Below are positions 1-13,175 of a stretch of DNA of 64,000 nt, piece after piece. The stretch covers positions 6,589,036 to 6,653,035 of the forward strand of contig CM055191.1 in the NCBI GenBank assembly GCA_029224185.1, read 5' to 3'. This DNA comes from Karalla daura (Eukaryota > Chordata > Actinopteri > Chaetodontiformes > Leiognathidae). A model generated the notes under the pieces. That model was not told where the DNA came from and made no database searches. It was given only the letters and a program-made list of their open reading frames with translations. The position numbers were made by a program, and so were the translations under genes. The first letter of the stretch is position 1, and each line of letters starts with the position of its first letter.

Positions 1-734
1 GTTTTTCATGATATAGTAGCCACAATAGCTCTCACAATATTTTGCTTCTCCAATCTATTTGGATTTTGTACTTTTTTAAAGAGCTATTGTCACAAATAAA
101 CCCCCGGTTTTGTTTGCCAGTCCATCTGGCCGTGGTTACCCCTTGTAAAGAGTCAAAAATGTTCACAATAACTCTGTAGCTGGCTTAATGACCGTGTGCA
201 CCGTTAAGTGGCACTGTGGTAGCAATATCAGGAATTTATTAAGCTAAAGCTTTGACTGTGTGCAAAGTGAATAAAAACACGTTCTTTCTTGGTTCAAAAT
301 AACTAGTTTCTCCCGACTCCATGGTGATAACACATCACAGTGTTGTGAAAGCACATGGTTACGTTCATGTTGACTCAACAGAGCGAAAATCTGTGTGAAA
401 AGCTACATTAGTTCCAGGTTCAGTTTCAGCTGGCTTTGTACAATCAGCAGTCCTGGCACTTCCTCCATCTTCCCCTCAGAACAATGCAGTGATGTTGAAT
501 CAGTAGTTTTTTTAACAGCTGTTACAGTAGGGTCCAGTGAGAGCCGAAGGTCAACTTGAAAGAAAAGGAGAAATACCTGTTGAAGCGCTTGTTTCATTCA
601 AATAGCACAAAGAAAAAATACTCCCATTGTATTGTATTGTTCCAATACAACAACTGGAAACACTATGCAAACAAAATAAATCACCATATTGTATTATTTA
701 GCGGACTTTTTTCTATAATCTATATATGTATACG

Positions 735-772
<38 letters not shown>

Positions 773-3700
773 GATATACATTCATTAAAATAGGAAAATA
801 TAAATTAATAAAATAAATAAATAGATAAATATCATATGCAGTACATCTTAAATACATAATACAATAAATTTATTTTTTATTTTATTTCTATAGTTTCTTT
901 AATTCAAGTGTAAATAAAATCCTGCTCCTTACTAGTAACCTCCATTCAAAAAAAATGTAATCCAAGAGTTGGATTTATTTATTCTATTTAGTTATTATAT
1001 TTATATTCATTATATTTATATATAATTTGTGCATTAAATGTAGATTATCCAAATATATCTAAATTATATCTACTTGTCAATAAAAGCTGAAAAATGCTAT
1101 CGTCATCGTTACTACTGAAAATATTTCACTGTTAATCCCAAAACTTCGTCCTTTGTCATATTTGTCATGATATTGAAGAACTAGAATTCAGTCCAGCTGT
1201 CTCAGAATTGCCATCACCTAAAGACCTGCATACAGTTTTTGCACAGTTTTACAGGCCATCCATTTGCACCCTATTTGAATATATGGATGTCATACGTAGG
1301 AAAATGTCTTCATGAAAAATAAAGTTGTTTTTCAACACAACAGCTGTAAATCCCTCAGCAGTTGTGTCGGTGCCGAATGCAGCGAGTGTTTACGAGCAAT
1401 ATATTCTGGGTTTTAATCTCCAGTACATTTTGGTCTTTCCGTTCAGGCGCAGCCTTCCCACCCTGTAAATGATCGTATTTGGCCGGAAAGTGAAAAGACA
1501 CTCGCTATGCCTCGGCCATCTGCGCCGTTGTCCACCGTCACCGTTTGGTCAGGCTATCCGACACCTCTACAAGGCGAGACGTGATCTGTAGTCTCTCTCT
1601 TGTCCTCTTTGTTGTCAACACAGCCAGCCCAACTGGGTCTGAGAAGATGGACACGTAAGCAAGACAGCTGCCATGCTCCCAGAGGGTTCCATGACCCCTG
1701 TCCAGAGCCTATTATCACCTTCTAGAAGTTTCTGTGGAGCTTAAATCCCACTCTTTCCCCTACAGACCTTGTGTCAGCGATAGGAGAGAGAGCTGGGAGC
1801 CCAAGGTGAAGCTGCTTGAGGTTTATAACCATGGTGCAATTAGCAGACAAAAAAATGGTGCCAAAGAGGCATAAAATGCATGCAGTTGTTTGAAACAAGA
1901 GAGCAAGAACAGTTGGTTCATGCTTATCCGATATGTCTCCTTGCGCAAACTTACCCTTGACTTCAGGTCTTTTTGTATGTTCTTAAAAAGTTGCTTTCCC
2001 ACTATATTGAGGAGAAAGATATCAGAGTGCCTCAACAACGTGCCTCAAAAACAGGAAGAATTTGAGCACTCTTTGTAAAATGGTCTCACTAAATCAATAT
2101 TTCTCATTTCATCATAAGGTTTATCTTAACTTCCAGTCTGTTCCAACATGTTGCTTAGTACACAAAGGTTTTATTTTATCTCCGCTGTTCAGATGTAGCT
2201 ACAGAGCAACACTGACGACGAAAGTAATGACTAATTATTTCCCCTGTGGGAAACTTTGTTTTTCACACCTGCCATCAGTAGTTCCGGAACACGCCTACTG
2301 TTGTATTTTAATCAGATTTACACTTCGAAAAGTGCTTCAACTGAGAACATTTTTATTAGTCTGATTTATCTGTAATGTAGCACATTAAATCATCACCTGT
2401 TGATATACAGATATCCCGCAGTAATGTCATACATGTGTCCTTTGCGGTATGATTTGAAATATGTCCAGGAGAATAAGGAATTGTGTGTGTCTAGATACTG
2501 TTGAAATACATTGACATTAAAATGAAAAACATCAGATTTTCAATTAGGCTTCTGTTTTATATTATGAGACGGAGATCAAGCTAGTAAATCTGAAATAAAC
2601 ATAAGAGCATGAAAAATAAGTGTAATGGACAAAGAGGCCAGTGTGTTTCAGATACTGTTTGCATTGAAAGCACATGTCGGGCACACAATCAGAAAGAAAA
2701 AAAAAAGAAAAAAACTTTTTCAACTGTCCTGGGGGATTTATTTTGTTTCTTCTATTTCCCCTACAGACTAAAGTACATACTCAAGTATCTCGGCTGGCAT
2801 CAATAGGAATAAAATGCCTGCAATTACCAAATCAACCAGAGATGAGTTGACAAAAGTTGGGATTTGTTCAACTTTCCTCTTGTGAGTCACTCTTTTTTTT
2901 TTTCTTCTATGTCACTAAGCACTGAAAACTACTGAAAACCACACTGTAAGACAAGTTCTGAACATGCCTTTGATGTTCAAAATTCAGGTCCAGTAATATA
3001 AAATACAGCACAGAGCTTTGTTTCAAGGAGCAGTTGCTGGAACCGAATCCCCCTCGGCCTTGGATCAGGTCCTACCAGAACATTCTCTCCTGTGCCTTCG
3101 CTGCCTCCTCCCCTCTCCTCCTTTCTGTCTCAGGGCAGAATGAAAATAAAAACACCAAAAGACAAATGAGCTGCTCACACTCCTTTCTCTAGTGACCGGT
3201 TTTCCCAGAAGGGCTTCTTCTTTCATCTAAGTTTGGTTGTTAAGCCCCTTCTCAGGGCCCGTGCCATCAGGCAGGACCTAAATAGACTACCCATATGATG
3301 CTGCACAGCAGTCTCATAAAAGAGGAACCCTGCCCCATGCATGCTGCTCACACACGTACCCCAGCAGCTGGGACAGTTGGAGTTACAGCTTAAAAGCAGT
3401 CCTGCGTCAAGTAGGGGATTGTTGGTAGGTGGGATGGGTGGCTGGAGGTTTCCATGTATGAGGTTTTGATGAATCAGTACCTGGGGGACATGGAAAATGT
3501 TTTGCTTGAAGTGCAAGCCAAATCCATGACCTGTGTGAACTGCAGCCCTGGGGGAGTGGGGGTGTGTGGTGGAGAGGGGTGGTGGTGTTGGTGGTCTTGG
3601 TGGTGGTGGGGTATTTTTGTGGCACAATTTTATTTTCTGTCTACAACTAACAGGGTTGGATTTAGGGTCGTTTCATTTCCACTTCAGTTGAGCAGCAGGA

Positions 3701-4290
3701 GAGGAGAGGAAGGGGGGTGGCAGGTGGAATGGACAGAGGCTAATGATGGCTAATAAATGACCAGAAAGTGAACCAAGTTGAGGGTCTAAGGCCACATGAC
3801 ACCTCTTGTGGCATCTCCCCAAATACTTTACAAACGAAGGAACTGGATCCTGTTTGTCGATTGCCCTCTGCTGCTTTACAGCTTCTCAGGTTTGATATTC
3901 AATGAGCCTACTGAGGGATAGCGCCCTGAGCCTGGCTGTCTGGGCCCGAGGTGCTTATTATGCTTTAGGTGTAGGTGACTATGGCAACACGTTGGCAAGT
4001 CTGGGAACATTTCGCTACAGAGATATTAGAAAGCAGATGTTGTGGTGTGATTCAACCCTTGTAACAGCTGACACATAAAATTTCCAACTGTTTTTCCGTG
4101 CTGAGGGAGGACATTCAGCAAAATTCCAACGTGATCCAAATTGAATGCAGATATGAGTGATTGGATTAGAAGATTAGGCGTTGTCTGACAAAAAGGAAGC
4201 AGGTTCTGCATTAGCATCACAGTTTAGATAGCTCCTTTGTCCCAGAAAAGATCTGTGAGTGAAAACTGCAGCTACAACTGCAGAGTTCAG
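1..4290. other. Intergenic, no gene recognised
   Basis: AT-rich stretch around 600-1100 with a (CA)16 microsatellite. No reading frame resembles a known protein. An exon-like pair at 1624-1805 is discussed among the findings. A GGT/TGG-rich patch lies near 3545-3612. Confidence 0.6.
737..768 (+). repeat. (CA)16 microsatellite
   Basis: Uninterrupted CA dinucleotide run followed by an AT-rich tract. Confidence 0.97.
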
Positions 4291-4294
4291 TAGC

Positions 4295-4640
4295 TAAAAT
4301 GATAAGATAAGACAAGATAAGTCTTATCCCACAGTAGGTGAATTTGCATAATAGGAGTAGCAAAGACAACAAAGGAGAAGAGCATCAATGAAAGATATTA
4401 AAAACAATAAATAGTATGGGCATGTGCAATTGAAACAAATAGTATAATAAATGAATTGTTCTATATGAAGTTGCTGATAATATGCCAATAAGAGTTTTGT
4501 AATTGATGCAAATTTCATGGTGGACTGAAGCTCTTTCTGTTCAATCCCTGCGGCAGCTAAATACGTCTTTATATACTGCAGCTCATTCATTGATATCCCA
4601 CAGTACTCATTAATTGATGAGGTCAAAACCTAGTAAACAT
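4295..4640 (-). mobile_element. LINE 3' end relic (Rex1/L2-like tail)
   Basis: Read on the minus strand, the segment ends with TGTGGGATAAGACTTATC followed by repeated TTATC units. This is the style of 3' terminus (a 'TGTGGGA...' motif plus a short tandem tail) that teleost Rex1/L2-type LINEs carry. The upstream part is AT-rich and not coding. Family assignment is from memory of tail shape only. Confidence 0.5.
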
Positions 4641-4769
4641 ATCAAATCTTCTGTGCTGAAGACACATCATTCAAAAATAGCCTCTGTTTGATGTTCATCT
4701 TTTTACATAATGCACAGTTCACACACTTGGTCTGTGCAGAAACAGAATGTAATATTACCACCCTTGAGG

Positions 4770-5330
4770 ATAGGAAAGAGATCAGAAGCACCAGGATGAT
4801 CTCTTGCCACTGACTTTGAAAGCAGAGGAGGTGGGGATGGTCTCCCCTTTTAAGTTCCTGGGTAGCCACATCTCCGGGGACCTCACTTGGTGAAAAGTTG
4901 GCTCGACAGCGGCTCTGCTTTCTGAGGACACTGGGAAAGAACAACCTGTCGGCAGTCCTACTCAAGGCGTGACTGCCCCCTGCTCCCACACAAACATCTT
5001 CTAAACATGGTACCCCTGCGGATGGAAGGGGAAGGTGAAACCCACCTGTTGCTCTAGCTGCTCTCCCTGCTGCCACCGGGCAGATGCTATACAGACATCA
5101 AAGCTTACACCAGGTCAACAAATAGCTTTTTCCCAAGAGATATCAACTCAACTGAACTCAATCAAACACCATCGCAATAACATCTTAATAACACCTCATC
5201 TCAATAACACCTTTCACTCATACAATTATCTCGGCCATAACTGTTGGACATTATGTGCAACGCTCAAGCTATGCACCGTTTACTCTTTTTAAGCTACTGT
5301 GTATTTATTATAATGTGTAATATGATAACA
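4770..5330 (+). pseudogene. Decayed L2/CR1-type LINE ORF2, C-terminal end
   Basis: In several frames the plus strand shows remnants of the reverse-transcriptase C-terminal region: PFKFLGSHISGDLTW, then after a stop and frameshift FLRTLGKNNLSAVLLK, then KAYTRSTNSFFPRDI. These correspond to FKFLG.HIS.DL.W, FLR.L.K..LS and R.R.SFFP motifs of L2/CR1 elements. Stops and frameshifts make it non-functional. An AT-rich 3' part follows. Confidence 0.75.
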
Positions 5331-5485
5331 CTGCAAAACCAGACAGTGCCAAGGCTGCTTTTACTAAAAGTAAAGGTAAACGCTATTCAGAGTATTTGAG
5401 CACAGGTATGAGAGAGAGAGAGAAAAAGAGAAAGAGTGTGTGCGTGTGCGTGAACATGTACAGTCCTTGCATATGTCACATAAGG

Positions 5486-5524
5486 TTTTATGTGACATAA
5501 AATCTTGTTTTATGTCACATAAAA
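5486..5524. repeat. 17-bp perfect inverted repeat
   Basis: TTTTATGTGACATAAAA, spacer TCTTG, then its exact reverse complement. Each arm is itself almost palindromic, with TATGTGACATA-like symmetry. Confidence 0.9.
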
Positions 5525-6525
5525 TGTCAAAGCTTTCCGATTCTGGTTCAAACATAACAAACCAATGTTTCATAGCTTCTATGCTAACACCAAGGATAAA
5601 TATATTCAACTAACTCTATTTGACCCTTCAACGTTGTTCCTTTCCTGTGAAACACTCTGTTTTATATTGTGTATGTATAGGCAGCCCTCTATAACCCATG
5701 TATTTGTTTTTGTATTTGAAATGCACATGGGAGTCTACGGTGCATAAGGAAAAACACTTAAACGTCTATCACAGCTGCACTGTCTCAGACCCAAAGGAGG
5801 CATCCCAGAGGGCAGTTCAATGCCCAGAGGATGGCCTTTACAACAGAGAGCAGCTGAGGCTGCCACTCTGCACCAAGCCGGCGAGAGCTTGGCTGCTCAG
5901 TCCCGCCGAGGCCCGTTTGTGATCTGCCACTTCAATAAAAAACATTACAAGCTCACCTCTCCCCAGCTGCAGTCAACAGGGCTTGTGTGGGAGGTGAGAG
6001 CACGAAAACCCAGCAGGCTTTCACACCTTTTTATCTTTTTATTTTTTTGGTGAGGACGCTACCACAGGTGCACCCCAGTGCCGTGTATCCGCTATCTGCA
6101 GGTCTTCCAAGGATAAAATTAGGGTCTGTGAAAATCCACCCAACCTTTGGTGCCCTATCTTCCTGAGCTGTCACTCAGTATTACAGGCTGTCATCGGTTT
6201 CGCTTACAGTTAGCGTTCCGATGGATCAGTGGTAACCCGAGAACATAATCAGAAGACGGGCAGCGCAGAGAGAGGCTACATATTCCACCATAAAACGTGC
6301 ACATGACACCCAAGACCTGAGAGGCAGCTCGGCTTTTTCCCCTTGCCTTATTTTAACCCTATGGTGTCCTTAGACAACACATATGGGTAATAAAACCCAC
6401 AACAAAAGCTCATGCAGTGTAACAGCTCAGATAATATTAATGTGGGCACATTCCCTCTTAAGGGCATTTCTAGAGCTAGAGATGCGTTTTTGTTTTTTGT
6501 TTTTTCTTACACCTTTACTCCTTTT

Positions 6526-6580
6526 ATTCATTATATGTCTGCTATGTCAATATAAATGACATAGCAGACATATAATGAAT
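6526..6580. repeat. 24-bp perfect inverted repeat (hairpin)
   Basis: Arms 6526-6549 and 6557-6580 are exact reverse complements, separated by the 7-base loop ATATAAA. No target-site duplication or extended terminal repeats were recognised around it. Confidence 0.95.
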
Positions 6581-9500
6581 TATTTTTATTTGTTGATCTT
6601 TTCCTGCTGGCATTTATGGGGTTGCATTATCTCAAAGGTCACCTCCTTAGCTGTAACTGAATCATTGCACTGAGCGGATGGCGTATTTCATGTCCTAGAG
6701 GTAGAGGCTCAGGGAGAATCGCCAGACTCTTGCGGTCACTTTTGCCAGCTGAGTAACATACTGAGTGGGGACACCACAGTTCACATTCACAGAGCTGAAT
6801 CACAGCTTACTTGGACTATTGCCCTCCACATGGCTGTGGAAACACACTGGTCCCAAATGGGCTCAGTTGACAAGTAGATTTTCATTTAGAGAGTGATGTG
6901 ACAAATAGAGCTGAAATAGTAATCTTAATTAAAGGAAATTTTTTTTTAATCTGATTGGATCATTGTTGGAATTTATGACTCAAATCTTTAAGGAAGTAGA
7001 AGTTACTGAAGTGCCCAGTGCTTTGAGGTTTTATTCAGTTCATGAACTAATACATCTGCTATGCTTGTTACTTCTTAGGCTCTTGGAAAGACTTTCATTG
7101 ATGATATAATCCAAATCTGAAGTAATGCTCCCCCCTCTGTTAAAATTACTCAATAGACTGTTTGAGAATAACAGCCACCTGGAGAGAATTAACTAGAATC
7201 ATCAGCTCATTAAGTGGAGGCAGATGCCTCCCGCAGTGTTTCTCCATGTCGATAAATCAGCTCGTATCAACAAAAGTGAGGAACAAAGGCTGCAGTGAAA
7301 GTAAAAAGTCTCACAAGCAGAAATCGCACATTAAACAAACACAGAACAAATGCGCTGCATATATCTGTCTCCATATAAGTCATTCAGGAAGAGGAGGGCA
7401 ACAAAGGAATGTATTTGGGAGACCACAGTGAGTCATTTTTGGTCAGGAGAAAAAGACTTTGCCGAGGCTTATGTTGAGGCTGAAAAGCGTCAGTATCTTC
7501 TGGCACACACTGTTTGTTTTTATTCTAGTTAAAATATTTGAATATACACCTGAAAGCACAGAATATTTGGCTCCAGACCTGAGCTGTTATGGTTGAACCG
7601 CGTGGATTCACTGAGCTTGTGGCAGAATGGTCATAATACTTGTGGCCAGGATGATGACTTTTTGAAAGCTCTGCCTGATGAGGCACACTGTATTCCTCCT
7701 CCTCCTCCTCCTCTTCCTTCTCCTCTGCCACCGCCTCCTCCTCTGTCTGGACCCGACATGCTTTTGAATGGCCACGCAGCTACAGGAGTGGTGTACCGTG
7801 GGCCTTTACAGCCTGCTGACAAGTGCCACATTTTTCCCACTCAACATGAAATGGGAGGGCGAGGCGAACGTCAGAAAGAGCTCCTCAGCATTCCCTCTTT
7901 CATGGCTGTGTCAGCTTCAGTCAGGTCAGGCCTCATTTGGAGAAGTTTGTCATATACAAGACTGCACAGTTAAACATTGTAAAGCTGTTTCCCCTTGTGT
8001 CACTCCATAAGTTTAAATCAACCCAGTGAAGGTTATAAACATTAATGGTGCTACTGAGCAAGGCTTTTACGCGTGGGTCAGGGTTTTGTTTGTTTTTCTG
8101 CCCATGTAAGAGGATGCACATGAAGGGTGGCTCAACCACTGACCGCAGGACTAAAAGTTTGATCCCCACCTTTTTCCTGTGCACATGCCAAAGTGTCCCT
8201 GTTGTTCCATCTCCATGGATGTTCATTTTCCATTTATTTGGAAATATAACTGTTGGAGAAGTTTTGTATTGCAAGGTTTGGGTCAAGCAAATAATGAAGC
8301 CTCAGGAGTCAAAGATGAGTCCAGCTGAGAAGACCTTGAGGAGCGCTGAGGAGAACAGAGACAATGTCACTCTAGAACATAGAGATGCTCTCATCATGGC
8401 ACCCGTGGCATTTATCCCCAGAGAACACACAGCAAGACACAAGATTTAGGGATTTTGGGCATCCTGACCTAAAGACTTCGTCCCTATCCTCCCGAGTAGC
8501 CATGATAAGCGTTATATACAAACCAACATAATGAGGTGATGTCCATGTTCTGTTAAGCAGTAAAGATTGTAAATTACTGTTTGGGTTACAGACAAAGAGG
8601 ACAGATTAGGTCAGATTAGAGGTAGGCGCCCATCTGATGAAAAGTGTGAGCTGTGGTTGGTGATCATAAGAATGAGATTAGGTGTACAAGCAGCTAAAGT
8701 GAGTTTTTTTCAACCTTAGATATAGTTAGGAGCTCAGACATCTGGGATTGACTTAGTAAAGTAGAGCTGCTGCAGCTCAGCCTCTCAGATCCCTCCCTGC
8801 AACCCGGACCCGGATAAGCAGCGATAATGCAACAAGATGAAAACCTTATTGCAGCAGCTCCACAATGGCTTTAAATTTTCATTGCATGAGACAGTATTGC
8901 ACCACAAATTTCCATGTGCCTCTACTGTCCTGAGGCATGCATAGCCCTCTGTGGACCCACTCTTCAGTGCTGCTGGTTTTCTTTAGACATTCAACTTAAG
9001 CATCACTCTGTCAGCAAGTTGCACATCAGAGGCTGTCTAGAGCGTGCACTCTATGCATGGCGTCAACATTTGAAGTTGCATTTTGGTTCAAACTGGCCTC
9101 TAAGTTTTTTCCGCTGTCATTAATGGCTTTGGTGTTGGTGCTCTATTTACGTTGGCGGTGTGTCTGTTGCATGTGGCTGCTCAGTTGGGCCTGACTGTGA
9201 CCTGAAGATATAACTGAGGTTTCTTTCAGTAGTATAGACCTAAGCAGTGATTTCACAACCAAAACAAAGTCAAATGAACAGGAAGCCATGTGCCAGGTCG
9301 GCCTGTAAATACCCTTTACGTGTTGTAAATCATGTCTGCAACCGAGTCAACTGAGCTATGTTCCCCTATGCTCCTCTGGAAGAGATGAGATTCACAGACT
9401 TCACTTCCGATTGTTGCATGCAAGCACAGGGTTGCTCTTTTTCAAGTTGTGTCTTCTTGTAATTGTAACACAGAGACAGACAGAGACTGTGCAACAACCC

Positions 9501-12500
9501 CAGCTGGACACAGTTTCCTGCTAAGCAACTCTGTTGGTGCAGTAAAGTCGCTTTCTTAATGGTGTGTCAACAGTAGCAAATGAAGAAGCGGAAAATTTTA
9601 CTTATGACACATTTTGCTCACACGTTTGCAGCCAATTTAAATATCAAAACCAGTAACCGGCTGGTCCCAGCCCAGTGTTGAACTCTGACGTCCTAATCCA
9701 GTGATTGAATGGTTCGCAGGGAAAATCAGGTGCACAACTTGCAACTACAAATCACGACCCAATCACAAATCAATTGCAACTAAAACATTAGTTCCAGCTG
9801 AATGATATTCCCTTAGGCAACATACAAACACTTGTTGGAACTGACATTGTTCCATATCCACCCATATAGCTACATAAAGAGCATAGGGCCCTTGGTTTTT
9901 TGAGAAGTGATTCTCAGAAAAATGACACAGATACTTTAAATAAGATATTCAAAATACTAAAAGTAAGTGAAGTGTAAATCTTGGTAGTGTAGAAAGGATA
10001 TTGCTTGTTAAACAAGGCCAGTACCTCCATGACTGACAAACATGGCAACTAAGTGTAGATGGAGACTGACACAAGTAAACTAATGATCTACAAAGAACCC
10101 ATTCAGTCAGCAAGGAAAACAAAATCTGGAATGAATAATCTTCTTGGAAGAGCTACTTCAGTACTGTTCCCTTTTTACGAAGACCGACATTCCAAAATGT
10201 CTGAAAAATAAAGTGAAAACTCCTGCACTTTTTATAAGTTAAGCATTTTGTCAATTGGCTGATTTTCTTAAAATTGCTATTTGGCGATATCGTGCCGGAA
10301 TATAATTATTTCCTAGAGTAACTTTTGCTCTCTCACGCCTCTAAACCTCGTCTGACCTTGCATTGGCTGCTGAAGACTGAAGCAAACTGCTAGCTGGGGC
10401 TTGTTAGGACAGCAGGGAAGCAGCAACCTAAATTAACATCACATGGCTGAGCGTTATTTTGAAAGTATCCGAGTCTCTAACGAGTGGAGCAAAAGATACT
10501 TTTTTTGTTTAATCTGATATGATCATGAACCTGGCCTCAACTGAAGTTTTTTTTGAAAATACAAATGATTTTTTTTTTTTTTGCAAATGCAAATGCGCAG
10601 CAAAGGTGTTTGAAAACAACAGCTGCAGGGAGTTTCCACAAATCAGACGTGTTACTGAAATAGGATGACCAGAACTGTAGTTGTTGTTCAGTGTGCAAAA
10701 CCCCACTGGCGAGCAACACAATTAATAAGTGAGGCCTCGGGGGAAATCAACGTATCTGTAAATGTGTCTCACACACACAGACACAGTTACACACATGAGC
10801 ATATGAACGTAACAGAGGAGCAAGACCTTGATGCAGAGGTGTGAGTATCTGAAATGATTGTTTGTTTAGAACCATCCATACACTCATTGGTCCATTTGAG
10901 ACATATATAACGTGAAGTCAGATATAATATATGTTTGGACATGCCATAAATCAGCCAGGAGAATACATGGATTTGTTCAGCTGGCCTCTGCCTCATCACT
11001 TTTATTGTATTTCACTAGAGGAAACACATTAAATCAGCTGTTTTGTTCACTTAAGGAGCTGAATGTCCTCATCCTGGCCTTATACATGAACACGAGCAGC
11101 TGTTTTGCTGTCTCTAAACTTTCTGCCTTGAGGCTGAGACGGGCTGCCTTGGGAGTCAGGTCTGTTATACAAGAGCATGAAAACTGCTGTCACAGCAGAC
11201 ATATATCAGTACACTAACACAACGCAGTGGATCAAGAGACATTTTTAGAATTTTATTTTCTTTTAAAGATTACACCGTGTTTTAACGTTGGCCAAAATTC
11301 CTTCAATATTTTGAAATGGAAATATCACAAATGTCAAAGACTGTTTCTCAAATACTTGTGTGACAGCTTGAAATGTGAAGAAAAAACAAGAAAGTTGATA
11401 GGAATTGCAGACTGGATGCTTGCTTTGTCTATTTATGGTCATATCCAGCATTTTTATCACAATCAAGTGCTTATACCTGAGAAAAAGCACTGATGGAAGC
11501 TAATTTTCCCACTGAGGGCAGACAAAGCATCTAAGAAGTACAGGGAAACCCGAATTTTCTGCTTAGTGATCAGCTCTCTTCCTGGAGCTGCTCTCATATC
11601 ACTGTGATGTGCCAGAATCCCATCTGGGTTTGATTCAGCCTTATTCTGTGTTACTTAAGTGAAAATAATTGTTTCACAGAGAGACAATAGCCTTCACTGA
11701 AAGAAAATAAAGACACAACAGGCTAATCATTGGGGTCAAACATTGTGTAATTAGAAAAAAGGCCACAAAAAACTATACCTGAGTTGTGCTTAATTGCTCT
11801 GAGACTAATCGACACCTAGTTTGGCAGCTACAGCTAACAATTAAAGTGTATGCAAAGCCTGGACCAGGAAAGTAGGAGAGCATTGAGAAGGAGAAATGTG
11901 TTTGTGTGGATTCAAAGGTCAGTCTCTTACTTGAGTGGTCATGGACTTCAGTTAGCCGTCAATTCTGAAAAGAAACTTTTGACCTTATTAGAAAATGTCT
12001 GAAGGAAAAATGTGAAGGAGAAGCTAAGAGGTGGGCAGCATGCAGCATGCTGCAAAATGAATCTGATTAGAACTTGGACAGAGGCTACAAAGCATAGCAC
12101 TGTCATAGCACTGTGGATGTCAGTGAAAACATATTCATTAGTTCTCATGATATCTCATCTCCTAATACTCTGCAATCAGGTGCAAAATGCAGCATAAAAC
12201 AGTGTCAAACTAGTCTCTGATGTCACTAATGGACCTTGTTGGGAGTAGTAATTGTTACCTACAACATTGATTCAGGACAATTTGTCCTTTTGGAATAACC
12301 TTTACTGGAAATTCCCATGTGCTGATCTGTTCCTACTCTCTACCAATAGCCAACATGTAGACAATGATATTATTGAATGATTGCTAATCTTGGGCTTCCT
12401 GTGCTTGAGTTTCCCAACTTTTCCTTCTCTTGAGATGCTTTTTTGTTCTAAACAAAACAGGGCATGCAGATGTTCTTCCATGAGCATCCAATTTAATGGT

Positions 12501-12930
12501 AGTGCCAAACTACCCTGAGTTTCAGTATTACAGCAGTGGTGACTGAGCCTTTGTTGCTGTGATTATATAAGGATCCAGAGTTACCCACAGCCTTGGATCT
12601 CCTAAAAATACCACATTCTGTCAGGGAGCAGTATTCATAAGCGTACAAAAAAGTGACACCTATTGTGCATTTCACTTTTAGCAAATGCAGTAACTGAACC
12701 ACTCTGCTTTTACTGTCACTATTTTGCCAAGATTGTGGTCCTTTCAGACAGGATTGGTGCCAACCATCACCTGAAAGGGTACCAAAGCCTGCAGGGTGAT
12801 TTAATAAGTCACGAAGCCAGCTCACCTATTGTTTTATTAAGGTATTTGAAGCGGATTTACATGGATGGGGTCTATAAACTACACACTAAAGCTAATGAAC
12901 CCACTGCTTCACTAGCCCTTCTGCCAATAT

Positions 12931-13175
12931 CCATCCATCTTCTACCCTTTAGTGTGCCTAGGGAATGCTCCCTGGCCAGGTCACCAGTCCATAGAAGCAC
13001 ACACACCATTTAGTCTCCACTAGACCTAAACAGGCATGTGACAGGACTGCAAAAACAAAACTAGAGTACACAGTGAAAACCCAGACAGGAAGTCCCATTA
13101 GTCCAATCAGGATTCAAACTGGGGATCTTTTTGCTGTGAGACGACAGTGGGATTCACTGAGCCACTGTGTTGCCC
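12931..13175 (+). mobile_element. Short interspersed repeat (fish ATCCATCC family)
   Basis: Starts CCATCCATCTTCTACC, contains GGTCACCAGTCCAT, and ends GAGACGACAGTGGGATTCAC...GAGCCACTGTGTTGCC. This is the layout of an abundant teleost repeat, here without its coding part. Diverged copy. Other copies in the window are at 16735, 20266, 30549, 58600 and 59901. Confidence 0.7.

Larger units (their letters stand above)
5331..12930. other. Intergenic, no gene recognised
   Basis: No convincing exon found. Contains a GAGA/GTGT-rich patch (5408-5455), two perfect inverted repeats (5486-5524 and 6526-6580), poly-T/A tracts, a CCT-rich patch (7692-7745) and scattered short ORFs without recognisable similarity. 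Confidence 0.55.

Noticed and set aside
3223..3753. Overlapping Pro/His- and Trp/Gly-rich ORFs on both strands
   Set aside because: Produced by a GGT/TGG-rich low-complexity patch.
7525..7840. Glu-rich / Pro-rich ORFs around 7690-7745
   Set aside because: They arise from a simple CCT/AGG repeat; no splice structure or family match.
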